Positions 27,515 through 37,044 of a stretch of DNA of 47,453 bases are shown one piece after another. Within the stretch, counting starts at the first letter, position 1; each line of letters opens with the position of its first letter. The notes below the pieces were generated by a model, which made no database searches, was not told the origin of the DNA, and saw only the letters and a program-made list of their open reading frames with translations. Source of the DNA: JBEGQX01 sp041180805 (GTDB lineage: Bacteria; Planctomycetota; Planctomycetia; Gemmatales; Gemmataceae). Position numbers and translations under genes: made by a program. The stretch covers positions 1 through 47,453 of the forward strand of contig JBEGQX010000113.1 of the NCBI GenBank assembly GCA_041180805.1, read 5' to 3'.

Positions 27515-29362
27515 ATGCTCATGGGGCTTTTTCGAATGTTCAAATCACTTTCAAAAACCATGTCGGCTTTGGTTGTTTCATTATTTGTTTTTAATCAGGC
27601 AATTCTTGCTGCTCCGCTGGATAGTGATACTTTGGAAGATTTCAAAAAGGTTTTCCAAAACCGTGGCGATATTGAGCGAAAATCGAATCTTTTAACCATC
27701 GTAAACAAAGCCAAAAGCCTGGGTGAACTTTCCAAAATTGTCATGCTGCCTGATTGGCAATATATCGAAGGCAACAGGCTTATTGCGGATAGTAACCTCG
27801 AGGTTCGGACCGCTGCCATCAAGGCCATGAAAAATCGGGCCTTGGAAATTATCAGCAAGGGTGGAGACGAAGAAAAAATCGAGGTGGCAATTCTTGTGGG
27901 TGAAACGGCGGTGGCCAACCTGAATGATGAAACCTCCGAATACTTGGATCAAATAGCCCAGCGCAGCAGATACTTAAGAACAGAACTTGCCAGCCTTAGC
28001 CCCGAACTTGCCAAATTCACAAAATCATCCAATGAAAAGCTTAAAATTGAATCCATTCTTACTCTTGGAAAAATAGAAACAAAGCCGGAAATGTTTGCCA
28101 CTGTTGTGGAAGATCTTCTAATCGACAAGCCTTCCAACACCACCAAAGTGCGAAGGGCGGCATCAGAAAGCTTAAAAATTCGCATTGGCGTGGTGGGTAT
28201 GATCTTAAAGCAAATTCGTGTTGCCAGAACCCAAGACAACTTTGACCTGGTAAAAGATTTGCTCACCAGCAGCAGATTATTGTTCCCTATTGCGGTTCGG
28301 GCTTTAAGAGACAAGGATGATCTGGTTAGAGAAGATGCCCTTGTGGCTTGTAAACAATCAACATCCACACTCGTTGAAGTTGACTACATTATCCCGAATC
28401 GCGAAGCAGAAATGGTCGCACTGGAAAGACCGGATATTATCGCCTTGCGATTGAAAGACTTCAGAGACGGATTAAAAGGTGAAGAAGGATTGATTCAAGC
28501 CTATCGTGACAACATTCGTGAGCTTACCGACCATGCCACAAATTTTGAGCTGGACATAAATGTTCGGATTGCCAGCCTCGATGTCTTGGAAGACCTTGGC
28601 TTTATCCGAAAAAAACTGATTCTTCTCGAGGAAAATCTCAATCGCCTTGAAAACCTGGCGACAGGGAACTTAAAGGCGCCTTCACGTCTTATCACTTATG
28701 ACATTTTGCCAACTAACAAGGATTTTAATGCGGTAATAGAGGACTTCAACGAAATACTTCTAGATAAGAATCCCAAGATTCGCTTAAATGGTGCGGAAAC
28801 TCTGGAAATTTATCTAAGCATGCCTGATGTTGTGGATAGAATTATTAAGGAAAAAGAGGGGATTCTGTTTCGCAACCTTGCCCGCATGGCAAGTAACGAT
28901 CCGAATTTTCTAGTGCAATACACCGCCATCCGCGCCCTTGGAAGAACCGCACCTATTCAATCCGAAATATCGGTTCCCGCATTAACCAGAGCTCTCGCTC
29001 ATGATGATTTAGATGTTCGAATCGAGGCGGCTAAATCGATCAAGAAATATGGCAGCAGGGCACTTTCCTGCCTTCCCACCCTTGAAAAAGTGACCGCGGA
29101 AGGGGACCCCGAATCCCGTATGGTGATGATGCAAGCGATTACCAGTATTGGAACCGAGGCTGCCCCTGCGTTGGATTCTGTGGCCAAAAACCTGGAAGCC
29201 ACCGACCCAAGGGTAAGAATTAAAGCTGCTGAAACCCTTGGAAAATTCGGAAAGCTATCCACCAAGCAGATTCCCGCACTCCAGACAAGGCTTCAAGATA
29301 ACGATCCTAATGTTCGTAATGCGGTAAGCGCTGCAATACTCAAGATTCGATTTGGATCTTAA
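27515..29362 (+). CDS. Exported HEAT-repeat protein
   Basis: This 615-residue protein has a Sec signal peptide (MFKSLSKTMSALVVSLFVFNQAILA, cleavage before APLD) and an almost entirely helical body. HEAT-like repeats are clearest at about 440-610, with recurring LDVRIEAAKSIKKYG, DPRVRIKAAETLGKFG and DPNVRNAVSAAILKI units; weaker ones occur between 80 and 300. Such repeats form a solenoid for protein binding; the partner is unknown. Three in-frame ATGs compete (27515, 27521, 27536); the last has GGGG nine bases upstream and begins the signal peptide most naturally. The longest frame is reported. It ends six bases before the convergent clpS stop. Confidence 0.82.
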   Translation: MLMGLFRMFKSLSKTMSALVVSLFVFNQAILAAPLDSDTLEDFKKVFQNRGDIERKSNLLTIVNKAKSLGELSKIVMLPDWQYIEGNRLIADSNLEVRTAAIKAMKNRALEIISKGGDEEKIEVAILVGETAVANLNDETSEYLDQIAQRSRYLRTELASLSPELAKFTKSSNEKLKIESILTLGKIETKPEMFATVVEDLLIDKPSNTTKVRRAASESLKIRIGVVGMILKQIRVARTQDNFDLVKDLLTSSRLLFPIAVRALRDKDDLVREDALVACKQSTSTLVEVDYIIPNREAEMVALERPDIIALRLKDFRDGLKGEEGLIQAYRDNIRELTDHATNFELDINVRIASLDVLEDLGFIRKKLILLEENLNRLENLATGNLKAPSRLITYDILPTNKDFNAVIEDFNEILLDKNPKIRLNGAETLEIYLSMPDVVDRIIKEKEGILFRNLARMASNDPNFLVQYTAIRALGRTAPIQSEISVPALTRALAHDDLDVRIEAAKSIKKYGSRALSCLPTLEKVTAEGDPESRMVMMQAITSIGTEAAPALDSVAKNLEATDPRVRIKAAETLGKFGKLSTKQIPALQTRLQDNDPNVRNAVSAAILKIRFGS

Positions 29363-29368
29363 ATAAAA

Positions 29369-29683
29369 CTAATTGGCAGGTTCAATCACCGCAGACATGG
29401 ATCCCGCACAATTTTTACTACTTAGGGGATCAGGGCCAAAAGAGTGGATTTGATCCCTTTTTAATTCCGCATGCTCCTTGGAAGTGGTTAAGACAATAGC
29501 CCGGCCTCTCTTATCCACTTCTTCAGCAATCTGCATCCCCTTCTCTTTTGGATGCCCAAACAAAACCTGAAGCATGTTGATCACATAATCATAAGTATGA
29601 TCATCATCATTAAGTAAAATCACATTATAGGGCGGAAGAATTTTGGTCTTCTTGTCTAATTCTGTGTCTGTTGCGGTTGCCAT
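29369..29683 (-). CDS. clpS: ATP-dependent Clp protease adaptor ClpS
   Basis: ClpS delivers N-degron substrates to ClpAP or ClpCP. At 104 residues it has the family core: PPYNVILLNDDDHTYDYVINML, the hydrophobic pocket region, and EEVDKRGRAIVLTTSKEHAELKRDQI before a variable tail. The residues that contact the N-terminal amino acid (the ND/DDH segment) are present. It lies 15 bases downstream of the FHA-GAF-phosphatase gene on the same strand, so the two are probably co-transcribed; no functional link is established. Confidence 0.95.
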   Translation of the reverse strand: MATATDTELDKKTKILPPYNVILLNDDDHTYDYVINMLQVLFGHPKEKGMQIAEEVDKRGRAIVLTTSKEHAELKRDQIHSFGPDPLSSKNCAGSMSAVIEPAN

Positions 29684-29698
29684 GGAAACCCCAGAATT

Positions 29699-31363
29699 TT
29701 AGTGAGTTCTTTGGATGGCCACAATCGTGATATCGTCGTGCGGATACTGCCTTCCCACCGTATGCAGCTTGATGGCATTCACAAGTGTATTGAGAACATT
29801 TTTCGCGGAAGAATCCGTGATTCCTGTAAGGCAGGTATTAATACCCTCATTCCCAAAAGCCTTGTTTTGCACGCTCATAGCATCCGGAACACCATCAGAA
29901 AGCAAAAGCAGGCATTCCTTGGGTTGCAGCACAAAGTCCACAGATTCGTAAGGGAAACCATCCATAATACCCAACGGTACGCCGGCAACTTCTGCCGAGA
30001 CGGCATCCTTTGGAGGTGAACCATCCCCCTTGATCAGAAGCGGTGTCAGGTGACCGGCATTTACGACAGTCACCTTGTGATCCGGATGAATAACCGCTGT
30101 AATCAGGGTCACAAAACGGTCTAACTGGCTCGTATGGGGATAAAGAACATCATTCAGCTTGGAAATTGCCTGCACTGGAGTTTCTTCCATGAGAAGCGAC
30201 AAACGAGTTTCAGACGATAGCTTGGCCATAAACAATGCAGCGGAAACACCTTTGCCCGCAACATCGCCCACAGTTACCGCAAGCCTGTTGCCACTCATGG
30301 GTACAAAGCCGTAGTAATCACCACCTACTTCCTGGGCTGGTTGATAGTGGGCGGCAAATTCGTAACCTTCTATCTTTGGAAAACCAACCGGAAGAAAACT
30401 GGTCTGAACCTGGTTGGCAAGCTCCAAGTCGCGCTTGAGCCTCTCCTGGAACAGCGAGTTTTGATGAAACTTCGCATTTTCCATGGCGGCAGCGGCTTGA
30501 TTGGCCACGGCAGATAAAAGCTTCAAGTCATCCTGTGTGAAACGCTTGGATCTGTCCTGGGTATCGACTTGGATAACGCCAAACGCCTCACCATCCACCT
30601 TGCAAAGGGGCACGCACATCACAGACCGAATCTTAAAATCAACAATACTCTGGCTGGTCTGAATTCTGCTGTCCTGGCTGGCATCATCACTGAGAAAAGC
30701 CTGTTTCTGATTGATAGTCTGGTTTACTATGCTCTTGCTGAATCTGGCGCTTCCCTCATCCTGGGGTCGGCGGGTTTTGATCACTTTGGGGATAAGAACA
30801 GGCCGGTTGGGATCTTTAAGAATAATGAAGCATCGATCTGCCTGCTTGAACAATTGAAACATGCAATCCACCGTAGTGGGTAGCAATTGGTCCAACTCCA
30901 AGACCTTGCTAAGCGTATTGGTAATTTCCAAGAGTAATCGTAATTTTTCCGCAGGCTGGGTTTCAAGCAATTGCTGGCTATTGGCATTGATGGTCGCATG
31001 GACGGTGCTTGATGTTTCTTCCCCAAGATCGTCCCCATCGTCAATTGTCGCCTGATCTACCTGTGCACCAGCGGCCTTGGCGTGAAAAGATGCAACAAAA
31101 TCGCATATGCGAATCTGATCATTGTTCTTCAGCGGAACTCTTCCGGTAATCTGCTGGTTATTCAGGAAGGTTCCGTTTCGGCTTTTGTTATCTTCCAGAA
31201 AATATTGACCCTGAACACGCAGAATCATGGCATGTTCACGGCTTACCGAAGTGATCGGAATAACAATGGAACATTCCGGGCTTCGACCTAGAACAAATCG
31301 TTCACCATCCAAGGGTATGTCTTTACCTTCATTGAATCCCTTGAGAATCTTTAGCTGGCCCAT
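29699..31363 (-). CDS. FHA-GAF-PP2C (RsbU/SpoIIE-type) serine phosphatase
   Basis: This 554-residue signalling protein has three domains. An N-terminal FHA phosphothreonine-binding domain spans about 1-95 (GR at 26-27, SREH at 41-44, NG at 63-64). A GAF sensor domain spans about 140-295, and a PP2C-type phosphatase of the RsbU/SpoIIE class about 335-554. Metal-binding Asp residues are visible in GGDYYG (349) and VGDVAGKG (367), with LLLSDGVPDA later, so it looks catalytically active. It probably reads a Ser/Thr-kinase signal through the FHA domain and dephosphorylates a partner such as an anti-sigma antagonist, but no such partner is in the window. GGGAG sits seven bases before the ATG. clpS follows after 15 bases. 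Confidence 0.93.
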   Translation of the reverse strand: MGQLKILKGFNEGKDIPLDGERFVLGRSPECSIVIPITSVSREHAMILRVQGQYFLEDNKSRNGTFLNNQQITGRVPLKNNDQIRICDFVASFHAKAAGAQVDQATIDDGDDLGEETSSTVHATINANSQQLLETQPAEKLRLLLEITNTLSKVLELDQLLPTTVDCMFQLFKQADRCFIILKDPNRPVLIPKVIKTRRPQDEGSARFSKSIVNQTINQKQAFLSDDASQDSRIQTSQSIVDFKIRSVMCVPLCKVDGEAFGVIQVDTQDRSKRFTQDDLKLLSAVANQAAAAMENAKFHQNSLFQERLKRDLELANQVQTSFLPVGFPKIEGYEFAAHYQPAQEVGGDYYGFVPMSGNRLAVTVGDVAGKGVSAALFMAKLSSETRLSLLMEETPVQAISKLNDVLYPHTSQLDRFVTLITAVIHPDHKVTVVNAGHLTPLLIKGDGSPPKDAVSAEVAGVPLGIMDGFPYESVDFVLQPKECLLLLSDGVPDAMSVQNKAFGNEGINTCLTGITDSSAKNVLNTLVNAIKLHTVGRQYPHDDITIVAIQRTH

Positions 31364-31472
31364 AATGGCTCCCTGAGTGAATCCATCCTTGTTATTTTGT
31401 TCAAGTTAATGTCAATCGGTGGCCTTTGCAAGCAATTTGAAAAGCAAAGTGCCCGGCAAGACATCAACACCA

Positions 31473-34400
31473 CTACATGGCCTGAATAGCCACTATCAAG
31501 TCATTACCTTCAACCTGAGTTCCGGCAGATACCGTGATCTCGGAAATCACCCCTGCCTTTTCAGCATGGACTGTAGTTTCCATTTTCATGGCTTCCAGCA
31601 CAAAAAGCTTCTGGCCTACGCCAACTTCTTCTCCAGCGGCCACTAAGACCTTGGAAATAACACCGGGCATTGGGGCTCCAATTTGCAACGGATTGCCCGG
31701 CGAAGCCTTCGGCCTAGTAACATTTTTCCCCGCCCGACTCTTGTCCAAAACCACCACTTCGCGCGGTTGACCATTCAACTCAAAGAATACCGTTCTGGTT
31801 CCATCCGCGTGCGGTTCACCGATGGTGAGAAATTTAAGGATAAGGGTCTTTCCCATCTCGATTTCAACACTTGCTTCCTGCCCGGGTTGCATTCCATGAA
31901 AGAAAACCGGCGTGGGAAGAACACTGGTGTCAGAATATCTTTTCTGGTGTTCCACAAGGTCTGGGAACACTTTAGGATAAAGGATATAGCTAAGCACCTC
32001 TTGAAAATCTGGTTCAATGGAAGTGATTTGTCGAAGCTGCTTTTTAGAATCCTCAAAATCCGCGGGGGGAAGTGAGGCGCCTGGCCGGCCCACGATTGCT
32101 TTTTTTCCTCGCAGGATTCTTGCCTGCAAAGCTTTGGGAAATCCGCCGGGTGGCTCACCAAGACGCCCTTCGAAGAATTCAACCACCGATTCCGGGAAGG
32201 ACAACTCACGATTACCTGATTCCACATCACCTCTGCCAAGGTTGTTACCAACCATGAACAAGGCCATATCACCAACCACCTTGGATGTTGGGGTTACTTT
32301 GATGATATCCCCGAACATAAGGTTCACCTGGGTATACATCTCACACACTTCGCGCCAGCGGTCACCCAGACCCACAGCTTTTGCCTGCTGGTACAAATTG
32401 GTGTACTGCCCGCCGGGCATTTCATTCACATAGACATCCGCCGTGGGTGACAATTGGCCAGTTTCAAAAGGCCCGTACATGGGGCGAATGGATTCCCAGT
32501 AAAGCGCCACTTCCTGAAGGGCGTTAGCATCCAAGCCAGGGTCGCGGTCCTGGAATTTCAAAGCTTCCACCAGCGCATTCAGGCTTGGTTGACTGGTCAT
32601 ACCGGCAAAGGGCGCCATCGCTGAATCAACAACATCCACACCTTCCTGGCTTGCAAAAAGCAATGAGGCAATCTGCCCACCGGCACAATCATGGGTATGA
32701 AAATGAATGGGAAGCCCCACTTCCTGGCGAAGCGCGGAAACCAGCTTTCTGGCCGCCCAAGGCTTCAACAAACCCGCCATATCCTTGATGGCAATAATGT
32801 TGGCACCACGTTTTTCGAGTTCTTTCGCCAAACCCACATAGTACTTCAGGTCATATTTGGTGCGTTTGGAGTCCAGTATATCCCCGGTGTAGCAGATTGC
32901 TGTTTCGCACAACATTCCCGCAGATCTTACAGCATCGATGGCCAATTGAAGATTCGGCAAACCGTTCAATGCGTCGAATACCCTGAAAAGATCAACCCCG
33001 GCCTGCCCTGCTTCCTTGACAAAGGAATGCACCACATTGTCTGGATAAGACGTATAGCCAACCGCATTTGCGGATCTTAACAACATCTGAAAAAGAATGT
33101 TGGGGACTCGCTTACGCATTTGCGCGAGTCTGTCCCAGGGGCATTCTTTGAGAAACCTCATTGAGGTATCAAAGGTGGCCCCCCCCCACATTTCCAGGGA
33201 AAACAAGCCAGATAGTCTTGAGGCGTAAAATGGGGCTATGCGAAGCATATCCCTTGTTCGCATTCTGGTCGCCAAAAGCGACTGGTGGGCATCACGAAAT
33301 GTAGTGTCCGTGATATGCAAAACCTTCTCGGCACGCAACCATTGGGAAAATTTCTCCGGCCCCATCTCCTTCAATCGGTCCCTGGTTCCCTTGGGGACAG
33401 AATCACCCAAGGTATTGGAGACAGGCAGACTTAACTCTGGTTCCGCCATGGTGTTTCCGCGGCGACTGGCGGGAATATCGGGATGACCATTTACTGCAAT
33501 TTCGGCAATATACCTAAGAAGCTTGGTTGCCCTGTCCTTTCGGACTGGCAGATCCAGAAGTTCAGGCGTTTCGTCAATAAACCGGGTGGTACATAACCCC
33601 TGAAGAAAACCAGGATGATCCACAAGATTGATCAAAAACGGGATGTTTGTTTTAACCCCTCGAATCCGAAATTCGTGCAGACTTCGAAGCATTCGCTTGG
33701 CAGCATCCGCAAACTTCAATGCTTGCGCTGTAACCTTAACAAGAAGTGAATCATAGAAAGGATTGATTACAGCCCCTGTAAAAGCGGAACCAGCATCCAA
33801 TCGTATCCCCAATCCGCTAGCAGACCGGTAATTGCTTAACTTGCCGTAGTCGGGAAGAAAATTATTCAGAGGGTCTTCCGTGGTTACCCGGCATTGAATT
33901 GCATAACCACGTGTGGAAATACCTGCCTGGGAGGGAAGATCAATCTCTGGGCTTTCAAGCTTGTAACCTTCCGCAACAAGTATCTGGGATTTCACCAAAT
34001 CGATACCGGTCACTTGCTCGGTAACCGTGTGCTCCACCTGAATGCGGGGATTCACTTCGATGAAATAGAATTTATTTGTCTCTGCATCAACCAGGAATTC
34101 CACCGTACTGGCATTATCCACCCTGGCTTCCCTGCCTATGGCCAAAGCAGCGTCAAGAATTCCCTGGCGAGTCTTACCGTCGAGGTTAAATGCCGGAGCT
34201 ATCTCAACAATTTTCTGATGCCTGCGTTGTACGGAGCAATCTCTTTCAAAAAGATGCACAAGGCCATTATGCCGGTCACCCAGTAGCTGCACTTCGATGT
34301 GACGCGCTTTGCGAATAAATTTTTCCAAGAAAACATCCGCCACACCAAAAGCAGTAAGGGCTTCTCTTTGAGCCTGTTCAATGGCATCCTTGAGCTTTTC

Positions 34401-34940
34401 AGCCTTTTCCACCACGCGCATACCACGACCACCGCCACCCATGGATGCCTTGATGATTACCGGATACCCAAGGGTGCTGGCAAGCTTTTCAGCCTCTGCA
34501 TAATCGGAAACGGGCTTATCACTTCCTGAAAGCACCGGCACGCCAGCCTTTTGTGCCATCAACCGAGCTTGAACTTTATCACCAAGCTTTACCAACACCT
34601 CGGGACGTGGACCAATAAAAACTATTCCAGCGTCAATCACTGCCTGGGCAAATTCAGCGTTTTCAGAAAGAAAACCATATCCTGGATGAATTGCATCCAC
34701 CCCATGAGTGCTCGCAAGCTTCACGATTTCATGGATTGCGAGATATGACCTGATGGGTTCGCCAGTTTTGCCGATCTTGTACGCCTCATCAGCCTTGAAA
34801 CGGTGCAGTGCGAACCTGTCTTCATGCGAATAAATCGCGACCGTTTTAATATCCAATTCGCTTGCTGTTCTAAAAACACGAATCGCTATTTCACTTCGAT
34901 TCGCAACCAGCAATTTCTTGAACTTTCGAATTCCACTCAT
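31473..34940 (-). CDS. pyc: Pyruvate carboxylase (single-chain)
   Basis: The enzyme carboxylates pyruvate to oxaloacetate with biotin and ATP, replenishing the TCA cycle. Domains in order: biotin carboxylase with ATP-grasp (about 1-450, with KLLVANRSEIAIRVFR, GGGGRGMRVV and FIEVNPRIQVEHTVTE); carboxyltransferase (about 530-800, with DTTFRDAHQSLLATR and HFHTHD); PYC-specific region; and biotinyl domain with EAMKMET, the biotinylated Lys being residue 1119. Around 1155 residues is the normal single-chain length. The frame opens at a TTG at 34952, but the ATG at 34938-34940 begins the conserved RKFKKLLVANR region. It stands alone, with a terminator from the upstream DUF1573 gene just before it. 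Confidence 0.97.
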   Translation of the reverse strand: MSGIRKFKKLLVANRSEIAIRVFRTASELDIKTVAIYSHEDRFALHRFKADEAYKIGKTGEPIRSYLAIHEIVKLASTHGVDAIHPGYGFLSENAEFAQAVIDAGIVFIGPRPEVLVKLGDKVQARLMAQKAGVPVLSGSDKPVSDYAEAEKLASTLGYPVIIKASMGGGGRGMRVVEKAEKLKDAIEQAQREALTAFGVADVFLEKFIRKARHIEVQLLGDRHNGLVHLFERDCSVQRRHQKIVEIAPAFNLDGKTRQGILDAALAIGREARVDNASTVEFLVDAETNKFYFIEVNPRIQVEHTVTEQVTGIDLVKSQILVAEGYKLESPEIDLPSQAGISTRGYAIQCRVTTEDPLNNFLPDYGKLSNYRSASGLGIRLDAGSAFTGAVINPFYDSLLVKVTAQALKFADAAKRMLRSLHEFRIRGVKTNIPFLINLVDHPGFLQGLCTTRFIDETPELLDLPVRKDRATKLLRYIAEIAVNGHPDIPASRRGNTMAEPELSLPVSNTLGDSVPKGTRDRLKEMGPEKFSQWLRAEKVLHITDTTFRDAHQSLLATRMRTRDMLRIAPFYASRLSGLFSLEMWGGATFDTSMRFLKECPWDRLAQMRKRVPNILFQMLLRSANAVGYTSYPDNVVHSFVKEAGQAGVDLFRVFDALNGLPNLQLAIDAVRSAGMLCETAICYTGDILDSKRTKYDLKYYVGLAKELEKRGANIIAIKDMAGLLKPWAARKLVSALRQEVGLPIHFHTHDCAGGQIASLLFASQEGVDVVDSAMAPFAGMTSQPSLNALVEALKFQDRDPGLDANALQEVALYWESIRPMYGPFETGQLSPTADVYVNEMPGGQYTNLYQQAKAVGLGDRWREVCEMYTQVNLMFGDIIKVTPTSKVVGDMALFMVGNNLGRGDVESGNRELSFPESVVEFFEGRLGEPPGGFPKALQARILRGKKAIVGRPGASLPPADFEDSKKQLRQITSIEPDFQEVLSYILYPKVFPDLVEHQKRYSDTSVLPTPVFFHGMQPGQEASVEIEMGKTLILKFLTIGEPHADGTRTVFFELNGQPREVVVLDKSRAGKNVTRPKASPGNPLQIGAPMPGVISKVLVAAGEEVGVGQKLFVLEAMKMETTVHAEKAGVISEITVSAGTQVEGNDLIVAIQAM

Positions 34941-35019
34941 GGCAGGATCCAAATTGGGGAGAGGAAGGCTTTAAACCTTTATTTTTAATTCATCTCATAA
35001 AGAAAATGTACGGAAAAAC

Positions 35020-35075
35020 AGAACCGGTTCGAGACTCCCCGGCAAAGGATTTGCCAAGGAATTCGAACCGGCTCT
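35020..35075 (-). terminator. Intrinsic terminator with a nested hairpin after the DUF1573 gene
   Basis: On the minus strand a 13-pair stem (35063-35075 with 35020-35032, one G-T wobble) encloses a second 6-pair hairpin (GGCAAA...TTTGCC, 35041-35055) and is followed by TGTTTTT. The wobble pairs only in minus-strand RNA, which fits termination of the gene ending at 35102. Confidence 0.75.
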
Positions 35076-35101
35076 ATTGGGCGATAATCAGAACTGTTTG
35101 G

Positions 35102-36091
35102 TTACTTCTCCACCGAGGCGTTTGTGGTAAATTCAACTTCAGCGTTATCTCCAAGATCGGTTTTTATGATCATTTTTTGTTCAATATTACCTGTCCGGTT
35201 TGCCTTGAAATTTACTGTAATAACATGAACAGCCTTTTTATCCTGGGGTAGCTCCTTGATTTGCCATGATTCATCCATTCCCTCCAAGGCGACGATTCGG
35301 AATGGAGCGGAACCCCGTACAACAACCTTTTTCTCAGCAGAGTCTCCCATCTTGACCTTGCCCAAGGCCAGCTTTGGAGGATTTACGGAAAGAGGGGCTT
35401 CAACCTCAACGTTTAGTGGAACTCTTACGTTATTGGCACCAGAAACATTACTTTTCACCCATATATCCGAAAACCATTTTCCAACCGGAATATCTTGGGT
35501 AACTTTTACAGTTGCCTCGTAGGTGACCTCACTTCCATTACGCTTGATTTCCTTGAAGCTTGATTTCAAATAAGAGCTTTCAGTGGAAACATCTGTCACC
35601 TCGGCGTTTGGGTGGCCATAAAAGCGAAGCTCGACCTTTGCTTCCTGAGTTGTACCGTGCTTTATCTGGCCAAAATGAAATGTTTCAGGGTAAACCGCGA
35701 AGTCGTTTCTACCATAAGCCATTACTTGCAAGCGCACTTCTTCAAATTTTGGGCGGTCAAAGGTCACATAAACAGTAACGCTTTTGGAACCGCTAAAACG
35801 ATTACTGTCCATACGGGCCACAATGGTTGTTTCCTCATTAGGCTTCAGCTCACTTTTTGAGGCCGTTGCGTTTACACAACCACAGGAAACCCTGACGTTG
35901 GAAATATGGACATCGTTATTTGATGTGTTTTTAACCTTGAATTCGTGAACCAAAAGTGGCCCCCTGGGAACGGAGCCAAAATCTTTGGTGAATTCTTCAA
36001 ACATGGAATCAGCCCAGCTTCCCGCCTGGGAAATCTGCGCAGATGCCATAAAAACAGATAATGCAAAAACCTTCAACCAATGGCCTGACAT
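35102..36091 (-). CDS. Secreted DUF1573 domain protein
   Basis: This 329-residue protein has a Sec signal peptide (about 1-23, ending SQA). The first domain is DUF1573, with FGSVPRGPLLVHEFKVKN and the conserved VRVSCGCVNAT cysteine motif. At least one more immunoglobulin-like beta domain follows (about 120-329), with a PKLALGKVKMGDSAEKKVVV repeat of the DUF1573 type. The family is beta-sandwich, common in planctomycetes and Bacteroidetes, and of unknown role in the cell envelope. AAGGAAG precedes the ATG. A good promoter lies upstream and a nested-hairpin terminator downstream, so it appears to be a single-gene unit. Confidence 0.88.
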   Translation of the reverse strand: MSGHWLKVFALSVFMASAQISQAGSWADSMFEEFTKDFGSVPRGPLLVHEFKVKNTSNNDVHISNVRVSCGCVNATASKSELKPNEETTIVARMDSNRFSGSKSVTVYVTFDRPKFEEVRLQVMAYGRNDFAVYPETFHFGQIKHGTTQEAKVELRFYGHPNAEVTDVSTESSYLKSSFKEIKRNGSEVTYEATVKVTQDIPVGKWFSDIWVKSNVSGANNVRVPLNVEVEAPLSVNPPKLALGKVKMGDSAEKKVVVRGSAPFRIVALEGMDESWQIKELPQDKKAVHVITVNFKANRTGNIEQKMIIKTDLGDNAEVEFTTNASVEK

Positions 36092-36151
36092 GGTAGCTTC
36101 CTTGGAGTTGCCCTAAATTAAAAAGTTCACCTCATTTCCCCACATAATAAT

Positions 36152-36180
36152 TTTATTCCCCCTAGTTTCATGTGTGTCAA
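36152..36180 (-). promoter_or_regulatory. Sigma-70-type promoter of the DUF1573 gene
   Basis: On the minus strand a perfect TTGACA (36175-36180), a 17-base spacer and AATAAA (36152-36157, four of six matches) lie about 60 bases before the ATG at 36091, within an AT-rich intergenic stretch. Confidence 0.5.
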
Positions 36181-36288
36181 AAAGACTTGATGTAAAAAGT
36201 AAAAAAGTTTTGTTTTTTCTGTGCAACAACCCGCATCCTTTGATATCACCTTTTCTTTTACACAATCCATTTGGAAAAACCCCTACAT

Positions 36289-37035
36289 TCAAACCTTTGC
36301 GGATCTGGCAAGAACAGCCACGAACACTTCTTTAACCTGACTGGCCTTCAACTTCCTTGCCAGCTCATGGCAGGTGGCTCCAGTGGTTAAAACATCATCT
36401 ACAATTAAAATTCTTTTGCCAAAAACCTGAGCTGAATCTTGAATCCCAAAAACATTTCGAAGATTGCCCCTTCTTTCAGAAGGACTTAAACCAGCCTGCT
36501 CGCTGGTATGGAACACTTTTCTGGCAACCCTGATCATTGGCACCTTCAAGGCGGCACTAACCCCACCTGCAATGGCCTCCGCATGGCTGTAGCCTTTCCA
36601 AAGCCTTTTCCACCAGTGCAAAGGAACTGGAAGCACAAAATCAGGGCACCAATCAGAATTATTGCCCAGAATACGCTCCCCCAATTTCTTACCCAGAGAG
36701 TGAGCAAGGATTTCAGAAGTATGATTTTTGCAGGCCAAGACCCATTCCCTAAGCAAACCGGAATAGCTGCCCAGGGCTTGAATCTGACGAAACGAATATC
36801 TCTCCATATTACAGAGGGTGCACCCTTCCGAAGTATCCAAAAAAGGCCCAACAGGTATTGAGCATTTGCTGCACCGTGGAGTCAGGTGGTTTGCAAATTC
36901 TTTTTCACATTCGACGCAGAAGGAATCTTGGTGCGCCAAAAGTATTTGCTTGCAAGAATGACACGTGCCGGGAGCAGATAATTGCAAAATCTCATGCAAC
37001 AAAGCCTTCCAGGATACTTTGCGAGAATTTGCCAA
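36289..37035 (-). CDS. comF: ComF-family phosphoribosyltransferase-like protein
   Basis: ComF proteins have a cysteine-rich zinc region and a type I phosphoribosyltransferase fold and are linked to DNA uptake in naturally competent bacteria. Here four CxxC pairs (25/28, 40/43, 55/58, 72/75) precede PVPLHWWKRLWKGYSHAE, AGLSPSERRGNLRNVF and the PRPP-binding loop ILIVDDVLTTGAT (209-221). Length 248 is normal. The start is a TTG nine bases after the preceding gene's stop; no ATG is available before the first cysteine pair. It is the last gene of a four-gene operon with a two-component pair. No other competence gene is present. Confidence 0.88.
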   Translation of the reverse strand: MANSRKVSWKALLHEILQLSAPGTCHSCKQILLAHQDSFCVECEKEFANHLTPRCSKCSIPVGPFLDTSEGCTLCNMERYSFRQIQALGSYSGLLREWVLACKNHTSEILAHSLGKKLGERILGNNSDWCPDFVLPVPLHWWKRLWKGYSHAEAIAGGVSAALKVPMIRVARKVFHTSEQAGLSPSERRGNLRNVFGIQDSAQVFGKRILIVDDVLTTGATCHELARKLKASQVKEVFVAVLARSAKV

Positions 37036-37044
37036 GCTATCAAC

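Noticed and set aside
31410..31415. Perfect TTGACA upstream of the FHA-GAF-phosphatase gene
   Set aside because: No acceptable -10 box occurs at 16-18 bases, so it is not called as a promoter.
35021..35070. tRNA-like TTCGA segments
   Set aside because: No cloverleaf can be drawn; the segments belong to the nested terminator stem.
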